Below the pieces are notes generated by a model. That model searched no databases. It was given only the letters and a program-made list of their open reading frames with translations, and had not been told where the DNA came from. From NCBI GenBank assembly GCA_965261795.1, contig OZ253476.1, forward strand, positions 62,001 to 126,000: 64,000 bases of DNA. Direction: 5' to 3'. This DNA is from CBDCFV01 sp965261795 (GTDB lineage: Bacteria; Chloroflexota; Dehalococcoidia; Lucifugimonadales; UBA3495). Made by a program: the position numbers and the translations under genes. Below, piece after piece: positions 1 to 7,204 of this stretch; positions within the stretch are counted from its first letter, which is position 1, and the number at the start of each line of letters is the position of its first letter.

Positions 1-1
1 G

Positions 2-2323
2 GTGGCCGTTACCCGGCACGCACGCCGCCTGCGTGAAATTCTCGAACAGGACGACATCGGCGCGACCATAACCGATGACGTACACCTGCCCCTGTACGCC
101 GGCGAGGTCTACTTGGTCAACGGCTCTCTAACTGAGGGATGGGTCCTGGAAGCCTTGTCGAGCGGCGAACAGTCCGGCAGCGTCTCGTCATTGCAAGTCC
201 TGACCGATTCCGAACTGTTCGGCACGTCCAAAGAACGGCGCTACCGCCGTCCCCGCAGGGTTGAAACCGGGACCGAGATCACGGCCTTGTCCGACCTCGT
301 CATCGGCAGCCACGTCGTGCACATCGACCATGGCGTGGCGAGGTTCGCGGGCACCACCAGCATGACCGAGGACGACGAAAACAAAGAGTACTTGGTGTTG
401 GAGTACGCCGAAAACGACAAGCTGTACGTGCCCACCGACCACCTCGACCGGGTAACGGCCTACGTTGGCGCTCAGGACCAGCCGCCGAGCCTCACCCGCC
501 TTGGGTCCGCCGACTGGGCCAGGGTCAAAGAGAAAGTGAAGGGCGCGGCGCGCGAGATGGCCCAGGAACTGTTGAACCTCCACGCCGCGCGGGAAGTCGC
601 GCAGGGCCACGAGTTTGTCCAGGACACTGTCTGGCAACAGGAGTTGGAAGACTCCTTTCCCTATGAAGAGACCCCGGACCAAGCTACCGCCATCAGCGAC
701 GTAAAAGCCGACATGGAAAAGCCCAAGCCGATGGACCGGCTTATCTGCGGTGACGTTGGCTACGGCAAGACCGAGGTGGCGTTGCGGGCCGCCTTCAAAA
801 CGGTCAACGACGGGATGCAGGTGGGGCTGCTGGTGCCTACGACAGTGTTGGCCCAGCAGCACTACGCCACTTTCAGCGAACGTCTCAGCCCCTTCCCCGT
901 CAGCGTCGACGTTTTGAGCCGCTTCCGCACCAACAAAGAGCAACAAGAGGTGATCCAGTCCCTGAAGGACGGGTCCCTCGACATAGTCATCGGCACCCAC
1001 CGCCTCCTGCAGAAGGATGTGGAGTTCAAGAACCTGGGGCTGGCGGTGGTGGACGAGGAGCAAAGGTTCGGCGTCGCCCACAAGGAGCAAATAAAAAGGC
1101 TCCGGCGGGAAGTGGACGTTCTCACCCTGAGCGCCACCCCCATCCCCCGCACCCTGAATCTGGCCCTCTCCGGCATCCGCGACCTTAGCACTATGGACAC
1201 GCCCCCGGAGTCCCGCCTGCCCATAAAGACCTTTGTTTCCGAATACAGCGACGACGTGGTCAAAGAGGCAATCCTGCGGGAAATGGAGCGCGGGGGTCAG
1301 GTCTTCTTCCTTCACAACCGGGTAAGGACCATCGACCGGACTGCGGCCGACTTGGCGGAATTGGTGCCCCAAGCCCGCATACTTATCGGCCACGGCCAGA
1401 TGCCCGAGTCCGACTTGGAAGACGTCATGGTGGCCTTCTCCAACGGCGAGGCCGACATCCTGGTCTGCACCACCATCATCGAATCTGGACTGGACCTGCC
1501 CAACGTCAACACGTTGATACTGGACCGGGCCGACAGGTTCGGACTGTCCCAGCTTTACCAGCTACGGGGCCGCATCGGCCGCGGTGAGCATCGCGGCTAC
1601 GCCTACATGCTGGTGCCCCGTGGCCGCCGTATCACCGAGGCGGCGCAGCGGCGTTTGCAAGCCATCCTGGAGACTTCCGAATTGGGATCGGGCTTCAGAA
1701 TCGCCATGCGCGACCTTGAGATTCGCGGGGCCGGCAACCTGTTGGGCACTGCGCAGAGCGGCCACATCCGCGAAGTCGGGCTGGACCTGTACAGCCAGTT
1801 GCTACAGGAAGCCATATCGGAACTGCGTCATGACGGCGTGGGTGCCCCCAATTTGGGGCAGGTCATCATCGAGTTGCCCCGGCTCGAGCTTCCGCTACAG
1901 GCGCGAATACCGGAGACCTACATTGAGCATATGCCGTCCCGCCTAGCGGTCTACCAGCGGATCGCCAAGCTGACGGACCGCAAGCAAGTCCCGGTCATTA
2001 AACAAGAGCTGCGGGACCGCTTTGGGCCATTGGGCGAAGAAGTAGAAAACCTGCTGGTCATCGCCGATTTACGGGCCCTGGCCGCCGGACTGGGCATAGA
2101 GTCCATCCTGAACGCCAGCGACGCCTTCGTCATCCAACTCCGCGTTCCGGTTGGCGGCGCCCGATTAGCCCTCCAGCGCGCCCTCGGCTCCTCCGTCAGC
2201 GTAGGCAACCAGCAACTACGCCTCCCAACCCGTCAAATGGGAGACCAGTGGCTCACCCGCCTCACCCGCACACTGGAACGCTTCCGCCTGTTTCAGGAGA
2301 AGGTGTTGAGTGGGACCGGGTGA
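2..2323 (+). CDS. mfd: Transcription-repair coupling factor Mfd (5' truncated by window edge)
   Basis: This is the C-terminal two thirds of Mfd, the ATP-driven translocase that removes RNA polymerase stalled at DNA lesions and recruits UvrA. About 773 residues are visible; the family is usually near 1150, so the UvrB-homology N-terminus lies outside the window and the first in-frame GTG is not the real start. In order there is an RNA-polymerase-interacting CarD-like domain (about residues 95-165, starting LVIGSHVVHIDHGVARF), then a RecG-like SF2 motor with Walker A GDVGYGKTEVA (about 250-260) and a DEEQ box (about 350), then the C-terminal TRCF domain. It ends with the stop at 2321-2323. Its last 40 or so codons recur twice downstream (3578-3714 and 4212-4235), so this gene is the anchor of an accessory island. 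Confidence 0.97.
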   Translation: MAVTRHARRLREILEQDDIGATITDDVHLPLYAGEVYLVNGSLTEGWVLEALSSGEQSGSVSSLQVLTDSELFGTSKERRYRRPRRVETGTEITALSDLVIGSHVVHIDHGVARFAGTTSMTEDDENKEYLVLEYAENDKLYVPTDHLDRVTAYVGAQDQPPSLTRLGSADWARVKEKVKGAAREMAQELLNLHAAREVAQGHEFVQDTVWQQELEDSFPYEETPDQATAISDVKADMEKPKPMDRLICGDVGYGKTEVALRAAFKTVNDGMQVGLLVPTTVLAQQHYATFSERLSPFPVSVDVLSRFRTNKEQQEVIQSLKDGSLDIVIGTHRLLQKDVEFKNLGLAVVDEEQRFGVAHKEQIKRLRREVDVLTLSATPIPRTLNLALSGIRDLSTMDTPPESRLPIKTFVSEYSDDVVKEAILREMERGGQVFFLHNRVRTIDRTAADLAELVPQARILIGHGQMPESDLEDVMVAFSNGEADILVCTTIIESGLDLPNVNTLILDRADRFGLSQLYQLRGRIGRGEHRGYAYMLVPRGRRITEAAQRRLQAILETSELGSGFRIAMRDLEIRGAGNLLGTAQSGHIREVGLDLYSQLLQEAISELRHDGVGAPNLGQVIIELPRLELPLQARIPETYIEHMPSRLAVYQRIAKLTDRKQVPVIKQELRDRFGPLGEEVENLLVIADLRALAAGLGIESILNASDAFVIQLRVPVGGARLALQRALGSSVSVGNQQLRLPTRQMGDQWLTRLTRTLERFRLFQEKVLSGTG

Positions 2324-2438
2324 GGAGTGGCGGTTTGGTTGCCCCTGGACTCTGGCGTAAAATCGCGCTGAAAATCATCAGATGTTTCTGGCAACTCGCT
2401 CACAACGAATCTGTCCAGAATCCTCTCGCAAACTTTAC

Positions 2439-2512
2439 GGGGTGTTAGCTCAGTTTGTTAGAGCGCCTGCTTTACACGTAGGAGGCGCGAGGTTCGAGTC
2501 CTCTGACCCACG
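2439..2512 (+). tRNA. tRNA-Val (TAC)-like gene, acceptor stem poorly paired
   Basis: The D arm, the anticodon arm (CCTGC-TTTACAC-GTAGG, anticodon TAC) and the T loop TTCGAGT are all well formed and match a bacterial valine tRNA. The proposed acceptor strands, GGGGTGT at 2439 and GACCCAC at 2505, form only about four of seven pairs, and the last T-stem pair is mismatched. This may therefore be a decayed or recombined tRNA, not a functional one. A second relative lies at 4349, embedded in a roughly 210-bp duplication that also carries the mfd stop region, so the sequence probably marks a recombination or attachment site. Confidence 0.55.
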
Positions 2513-2583
2513 CTAAAATGTGAGCGACCGAAACGAACGCGATTTAGGAACCGTATGGAACCAACGACCTCCTGCGCTATTAT

Positions 2584-3012
2584 ATGGAAGTCTTAGACCT
2601 GAAATTAAGAGTGCCAAACTATCCAACGCTTGACCAGGCAACCAAGGAATCTATACTGTCCGGAGAAGAGTTCAGTCCATTACCCCACAGCGTGCAATTG
2701 CGGTTGCTGGGCCAGTTGGCTCATGGGAATTGGCTGGTAACTCAAGTGCAGGATTCGGCGGTTCTGATTACTGAAGATTGGGTGGTCTCCATCCACGGGA
2801 AGAAACTCGTTCATACCGTATCTGCAATGGCCGTGCTTCTGAATTCCATAGGACGGCAGTTGAACAAACCTGTTGAAGTTGACCTTCTGACCCTTCAGAA
2901 CGGCCACGATGAACCCTTGCATCTTTTATTAGAGCGGCAGTCCAGAAAGGACCGCGTGATAGGCGCCGTTAAATGGGGGGTTACTATTAATGGGGGGTTA
3001 CTATTATTGTAA
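2584..3012 (+). CDS. Hypothetical protein
   Basis: I do not recognise this 142-residue soluble protein. It has no signal peptide or membrane segment. The last dozen codons run through an imperfect tandem duplication of about 17 bp (GGGGGGTTACTATTA..., near 2975-3008), so the C-terminus may have been altered by that repeat. It lies between the tRNA-Val-like sequence and the displaced mfd 3' end and precedes a PD-(D/E)XK-like gene on the same strand. The two probably form one cassette. Codon and base use look less GC-rich than in mfd, which fits acquisition. Confidence 0.55.
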   Translation: MEVLDLKLRVPNYPTLDQATKESILSGEEFSPLPHSVQLRLLGQLAHGNWLVTQVQDSAVLITEDWVVSIHGKKLVHTVSAMAVLLNSIGRQLNKPVEVDLLTLQNGHDEPLHLLLERQSRKDRVIGAVKWGVTINGGLLLL

Positions 3013-3064
3013 GTGCGTTGGTTGGCGCATTGGTCCAATGGGCGTTGTTCGGAGGCCTTTTGCA

Positions 3065-3466
3065 ATGACGCGTATTTTGGAAATCAGCTTCATCCCTCAA
3101 GTAGAGGATATCATTAGAGAATTGGGCTATAAGTTTACCCGTGAACCATCCAAGGTTCCTAATCGAAGATTATGGCAGGATGACCCGGCTTCGTTGGTTC
3201 GTGGCCTCAGGTACAGACCGGACATCCTTGTTGAACGCGGCAAAAAATTCGTCATCCTCGATGTAAAGACACGCCCTGTACTCTTGGGCGGTGTCATCCA
3301 AGCCCGTCAATATGCTGATTATTTCGGTGCGGCCGTGATTCTTTGCGTCCCGAATGATGTTTTCCCTGAGATACCCAGGAGTGTAAAAAAATTTGCGGAA
3401 GAGCAAGGCATACGTCTCTGTCCGCTAGCTGAAGTTGGCAACGCCCTTAAGGACCTGCTGGATTAG
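3065..3466 (+). CDS. PD-(D/E)XK nuclease-like small protein
   Basis: About 133 residues starting at the ATG of MTRILEIS. The frame is open further upstream to 2990, but that stretch reads through the tandem repeat and looks non-coding. The centre reads RPDILVERGKKFVILDVKT, which has the D...(D/E)xK spacing of restriction-endonuclease-fold proteins, and is followed by a helix containing QARQYADYFGAAV, as in many small PD-(D/E)XK enzymes. The second acidic position is D (DVK), which the fold tolerates. Nuclease activity is inferred from the motif only. It is the second gene of the cassette inserted after mfd and precedes the displaced mfd end at 3578. Confidence 0.5.
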   Translation: MTRILEISFIPQVEDIIRELGYKFTREPSKVPNRRLWQDDPASLVRGLRYRPDILVERGKKFVILDVKTRPVLLGGVIQARQYADYFGAAVILCVPNDVFPEIPRSVKKFAEEQGIRLCPLAEVGNALKDLLD

Positions 3467-3577
3467 CGTACCATTATTCCATAAAGCGTTCCTCCAATCC
3501 CGGTTACTCTTCAACCCTTCAGGGTGTTCCAGGCTAACATCGCTGCAAAGTAGGCGCCAATCAGCGGGATTTCTTCG

Positions 3578-3714
3578 AGCGTAGGCAACCAGCAACTCCG
3601 CCTCCCAACCCGTCCGTCAAATGGGCGACCAGTGGCTAACCCGCCTCACCCGCACGCTGGAACGCTTCCGGCTGTTTCAGGAGAAGGTGTTGAGCGGGGC
3701 TGGGTGAGGAGTGG
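3578..3714 (+). repeat. Displaced second copy of the mfd 3' end
   Basis: Matches 2198-2330, the last 41 codons of mfd plus the stop and about 7 bp beyond. One 4-bp insertion (CCGT) breaks the frame. Outside it, six of the seven changed codons are synonymous (for example CTA/CTC, GGA/GGC, ACA/ACG, AGT/AGC) and one changes Thr to Ala. That pattern says this end evolved as coding sequence before being displaced. It marks the right boundary of the 2584-3466 cassette. Confidence 0.9.
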
Positions 3715-3725
3715 TTCAAGCGTTC

Positions 3726-4106
3726 TTATTCTTGATTGCCTTCTCCAACATCCAGCAAAGGTTCCAGTTTATCCAGAAATCGGCCCACATATAGAAGCCC
3801 CGCCTCTGCTACTTCACTGGTGAGCCAATTTTCATAGAAATTAGTATGCAAGTTACCGGCAGTATGAAACAACGTGGATATATCGTCGTCTCCGGTTTCC
3901 CTAGCCAACTTGAGCACAACATCGTAAAGCAACGAGTGACTATTGTGCTGCCAGCCTCGCCGCGAGGCGACGGCTTTGACCATCTGTGCAGCCGCGCCCC
4001 ATCCCTTCTCAGTAGCTTGCCGAACATCACCGGCCGCCAATTCCCGGCCTGCTTGGTCCAGTAAGGCCCTGCTAGCATGGCTGTATGTTAGTTCCGCATT
4101 TTGCAT
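3726..4106 (-). CDS. PaREP1/HEPN-like helical protein
   Basis: About 126 residues, all-helical in appearance. The ATG at 4106 is chosen because an AAGGAGAG ribosome-binding site lies just upstream on the minus strand; the frame extends 11 codons further without support. The segment AAGDVRQATEKGWGAAAQMV resembles PaREP1-type and HEPN-like small proteins. A clear paralogue lies at 44402-44758, sharing EKGWGAAAQMVKA, NFYENW and LDKLEPLL. No nucleotidyltransferase partner is adjacent. The gene sits alone, opposite in direction to mfd, between two displaced mfd ends. Its function is unknown; a toxin-antitoxin or RNA-related role is a guess from the HEPN resemblance. Confidence 0.6.
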   Translation of the reverse strand: MQNAELTYSHASRALLDQAGRELAAGDVRQATEKGWGAAAQMVKAVASRRGWQHNSHSLLYDVVLKLARETGDDDISTLFHTAGNLHTNFYENWLTSEVAEAGLLYVGRFLDKLEPLLDVGEGNQE

Positions 4107-4211
4107 TGTGCTCTCCTTCAATGGGAAAAAGGCAGCCACACCTTCGTGAAAGTCCTAATGCGCACCCAAGTTTACCATTAGTGTTCCTCATCACCCCACT
4201 GTTCCCAAAAG

Positions 4212-4424
4212 AAGGTGTTGAGCGGTACGGGGTGAGGGTAGGGCTACGATGCCCCTGGACTTTGGCGTAAAGCCGCTCCAAAATGAGCAGGTGTTCCTTG
4301 GCAACTCGCTCACAACAAAGCTGTCCAGAATCCTCTCGCAAACCTTACGGGGGAGTAGCTCAGTTTGTTAGAACACCTGCTTTACACGTAGGAGGCGCGA
4401 GGTTCGAGTCCTCAATACCCAGCT
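4212..4424 (+). repeat. Third mfd-end copy plus duplicated tRNA-Val-like module
   Basis: This block repeats 2300-2512. It begins with the last eight codons of mfd (4212-4235, with AGT/AGC, GGG/GGT and ACC/ACG all synonymous against the intact gene), continues through GCCCCTGGACTTTGGCGTAAA and CTGTCCAGAATCCTCTCGCA, and ends with a second tRNA-Val-like sequence. The middle is more diverged than the tRNA part. It is the right boundary of the segment carrying the PaREP1-like gene. Confidence 0.85.
4349..4422 (+). tRNA. Second tRNA-Val (TAC)-like sequence, probably a pseudo-tRNA
   Basis: Same anticodon arm (TTTACAC loop) and T loop as the copy at 2439. The D stem carries a C-A mismatch and the acceptor strands GGGGGAG/ATACCCA pair in only four of seven positions. 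It is probably a decayed duplicate and not an active tRNA. Confidence 0.45.
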
Positions 4425-4542
4425 CTCTTCTTTAACATGAAATCATTCCCTCACGACGCACGCCTCTATCAGTTCCCAGGTTCCGACCACAACTCGACGG
4501 ACAATATCGCCGGGCAAACGCTAAATTACCCATAAGCCGGGC

Positions 4543-5175
4543 CTAAGGCGTGACGATTTGGGAGCCATGGTCTATGGCATAGACCAACTCGTCAACCGCG
4601 TGACATAGCCTTCGAAAAGAACGTGACATATTGTGCGTTATGTCAAGGGCGATATGGTGGGTGAGAGGTGCCTGATCTTCGGTTTCCTTATAGCCTCTAT
4701 CGTATGGCATATGCTGTTCGAGCCAACCCTTAGCCGCTCTGATATTCTCAACATTCTGGGGGGCGTTTACGGATTCTGGAATTCCTAGTCTTTCTCTGAT
4801 TGGTGCCCCTGTGTATTCTGACAAGCTGCAGATAAACCATGTCTCGTATTCGCTTTTGGCATACACAATTGCAACTGGCACATCAAGGTTCAACGCAGCT
4901 GCCCTTGCCGCGAGGTTCGGCGCCTTTTGAAATGGGCATTCCTCGTCCGCATCCACAAGCACAAGGATTGCGTCACAACGTTCAAGACGCGCGTATTCAA
5001 GAAACCTCTCAAATCTCTTCACAAGGTCGGGCTTGCCATTCGCTACTTTGGGCTTTCTTGCTGCAATGTCAAATCGACAAAGCCGTTCCCACAGAATTCT
5101 GCGCAACAGTTCCGGCAAAGCATCCAGTTCTCCGTCGCCCTCCACAATTGAGACTATACTGGAGTTTTCGTTCAC
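4543..5175 (-). CDS. DUF4276-like (TOPRIM-type) protein, partner of the AAA ATPase
   Basis: 210 residues starting at a GTG at 5175 that overlaps the stop of the upstream ATPase gene by 4 bp (GTGA), so the two are translationally coupled. The N-terminus SIVEGDGELDALPELLRRIL and the later AILVLVDADEECP give the E...DxD pattern of a TOPRIM fold, which fits the DUF4276 family. YAKSEYETWFI is another family-like stretch. In two-gene ATPase/TOPRIM defence modules (AbiL/RloAB-like, PARIS-like) the TOPRIM partner is the effector nuclease. That role is inferred here from fold and context, not shown. Confidence 0.75.
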   Translation of the reverse strand: MNENSSIVSIVEGDGELDALPELLRRILWERLCRFDIAARKPKVANGKPDLVKRFERFLEYARLERCDAILVLVDADEECPFQKAPNLAARAAALNLDVPVAIVYAKSEYETWFICSLSEYTGAPIRERLGIPESVNAPQNVENIRAAKGWLEQHMPYDRGYKETEDQAPLTHHIALDITHNMSRSFRRLCHAVDELVYAIDHGSQIVTP

Positions 5176-6479
5176 TGATTGGCTCCCAGTTGTTCAAGTT
5201 CACCCTGTCGATGCAGTTCACCCGGAGAAAATAAGTGTTTCCTGACCGATTCCTTTTGGGCACCAGACACCATATGTACCTGGGTTACACCACCTATGAA
5301 TTCCACAACACGCAATGAGTCGACGTCCCTAAAATTTGTGACCCGGTCTATAAGATCGGGACTGTGCGTGGTAACTATCAGCTGGCACATGCGAGAACTT
5401 TCCTTTAGCACGTCTGCCAATGCCGTCAGCGCGCCAGGATGGACAGTGAGTTCCGGCTCTTCTATTCCAATCAAGGGTAGAGTACGGCGTTGGTGTAGGG
5501 CAGTTAGCAAGCCAAGTAGTCGAATGGTTCCATCAGATTCTTGCGACAAGTCAATCCATCCCCCACCCTCCACATCTTCGTGTTTGACTCGTACTACTAG
5601 ATAACCTCCCGCTGAGGTCACTTCCAAGTCAGATACTCCAGGAATTAGCCGCCCTAAAGAACGCTTGAGACGATCGATCGTACTTCTTTGGTCTCTTTCA
5701 AAATTTCGTAGCACCGATGCCAAATTTCCGGCGTCTTCATCCAACGGATGAGGATTCCCCAGCTTTTGAGGCTCTCTTAGGGTGTTGGGGAAGATGTGGT
5801 AAAACCTCATCGTTGCAATACGTCTCAGTAGAATCTCGACAGGCCGGGCGAACGCGGCGAAGGTTTCGTCACTTCCTGACAATTCCTGTGGTCTGCCGAG
5901 TGTCCATGGACGCGTGACTCGACGAAGCCAAAGTTCCGCAGTATCAAATGCAACTGCTTCATCATCATCATCATCTTGCCACATGCGAGATCGCGTATCG
6001 CTGTAATGCGACCAAGAAGTCGGTGAAGTTAAACTACCGTTTTCGATTTTGAATATAACGGGATCGATATCACTACGGTTTCGTGAGTATACCGTAGCGG
6101 ATTCCTCTTTTACTCTGTAGCCTCTGCTAGAATCGGACACTAGAGAAAATCTGTAATCTATGCGAGGATTCTCAGCAAGACTAGGTTGCCCATCGGTCGT
6201 TGCGCTTAACCCCACTTCTACTTCCTCAGTGAGACCATCCGCTGTTCGACGACAAATCGCGTCAAACCCGTGGCGTATGGAAATTGCTGCCTCAAGGTCA
6301 AATCTGAGGGCGTCCTTCACGAACCTCAAAATGTCAAGTAAGTTGCTTTTGCCCGAGGCGTTGGGCCCGACTAGCACGGTAATCGGCTCCAGATCTAAAG
6401 AGACTTCCGCAATGCTGCGGAAATTCTTGGCCCAAACTCTCGTTATTTGGAACCGCCGGCGGCGCTGGGAGATCGACAT
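5172..6479 (-). CDS. AAA family ATPase (SMC/RecF-like, AAA_21 type)
   Basis: 435 residues from the ATG at 6479, preceded by GGAGG six bases upstream; an in-frame ATG five codons earlier lacks such spacing. ABC-type ATPase features appear in order: FRSI near the N-terminus, Walker A VLVGPNASGKSNLLDIL (about 35-50), a signature-like LSQESDGTIRLLGLL (about 310), Walker B LIGIEEPELTVHP (about 337) and the switch histidine in VTTHSPDLID (about 365). An acidic run (DDDDDE) sits in the middle insertion. It has no nuclease domain of its own and overlaps the TOPRIM-type gene. It probably acts as a sensor or regulator in a two-gene anti-phage module. Confidence 0.85.
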   Translation of the reverse strand: MSISQRRRRFQITRVWAKNFRSIAEVSLDLEPITVLVGPNASGKSNLLDILRFVKDALRFDLEAAISIRHGFDAICRRTADGLTEEVEVGLSATTDGQPSLAENPRIDYRFSLVSDSSRGYRVKEESATVYSRNRSDIDPVIFKIENGSLTSPTSWSHYSDTRSRMWQDDDDDEAVAFDTAELWLRRVTRPWTLGRPQELSGSDETFAAFARPVEILLRRIATMRFYHIFPNTLREPQKLGNPHPLDEDAGNLASVLRNFERDQRSTIDRLKRSLGRLIPGVSDLEVTSAGGYLVVRVKHEDVEGGGWIDLSQESDGTIRLLGLLTALHQRRTLPLIGIEEPELTVHPGALTALADVLKESSRMCQLIVTTHSPDLIDRVTNFRDVDSLRVVEFIGGVTQVHMVSGAQKESVRKHLFSPGELHRQGELEQLGANQ

Positions 6480-7081
6480 GGCAGTCCTCCACATTTTAGG
6501 TGGGGCACTAAGTTATCGTAGCATATAGCTTAGTCAGGTGCCGGTGAGGCTCTTAACCGAATACGTTTTGACGGAGGCAAGGAGAAAACAGATTATCCAA
6601 AGGGGGGTGATTTGGGCCGGAGACTATACCAAAGTAAGCCCCACGCTACCAGTTACTGACACTTGCCCCTTCCCAAATCGGGAAACACTTCCCTATCATA
6701 GTAGTTGTGCAACATAACCCCTCGTCCGGGATATCCGGCTAGCCGAATTTCTGGGGCCGTACCTGCCCGTTGCGGTTTCAACGCATCGTGCCGGAGAGAA
6801 TCATGGCTATCCTCAAAATCAAGTGAATCCCAGTTCAGACAAACAACCGGTCTCCCCAGTGAAAATGAGAGCGAATGAGAGGATATGAGAGGAAAATCAA
6901 AATGTCCCCTGGCGCAATGTCAGTAAATGTCAGTAAATGTCAGGGTTTCTGAAATTTCGCCCGCCGCAGGCAGGTCCTCTCGGCGGTTGGGGCCGCAGTT
7001 GCCCTGTGTTTGAAACGCAGGGTCAAGCAATCCACACACAAGTAGGGTATAATGAAAACTGGTTGCCTATCTCGGCAACGT
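6480..7081. other. Intergenic region with short repeats, no gene seen
   Basis: About 600 bp upstream of the ATPase gene and before tRNA-Pro. I see no convincing coding sequence. It holds a short triple repeat of TCAGTAAATG units near 6918-6942, related in reverse to GACATTTGCTGACATT at 20511-20535. A degraded copy of the CAGTTCAGACAA repeat end lies near 6828. The promoter of the 6479 gene should lie at its left end, but I could not assign boxes. Confidence 0.5.
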
Positions 7082-7157
7082 CGGGGTGTAGCGCAGTGGC
7101 TAGCGCGCTTCGTTCGGGACGAAGAGGCCGGTGGTTCGAGTCCACTCACCCCGACCA
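7082..7157 (+). tRNA. tRNA-Pro (CGG)
   Basis: A complete cloverleaf. The acceptor CGGGGTG pairs fully with CACCCCG, the anticodon arm is CTTCG-TTCGGGA-CGAAG with anticodon CGG, and the T loop is TTCGAGT. The discriminator A is followed by an encoded CCA at 7155-7157. It reads proline codon CCG. It flanks the accessory island and is a possible integration landmark, though no duplicate of its 3' end is visible in the window. Confidence 0.95.
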
Positions 7158-7204
7158 TTTTTATGTCTTCCGGCGCTCTCTCGGTCAGAGAGTGGCGTAG
7201 GGAC

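Noticed and set aside
6940..7158. Small protein reading GVSGLEPPASSSRTK
   Set aside because: A well-known false translation of the reverse strand of tRNA genes; here it is tRNA-Pro.
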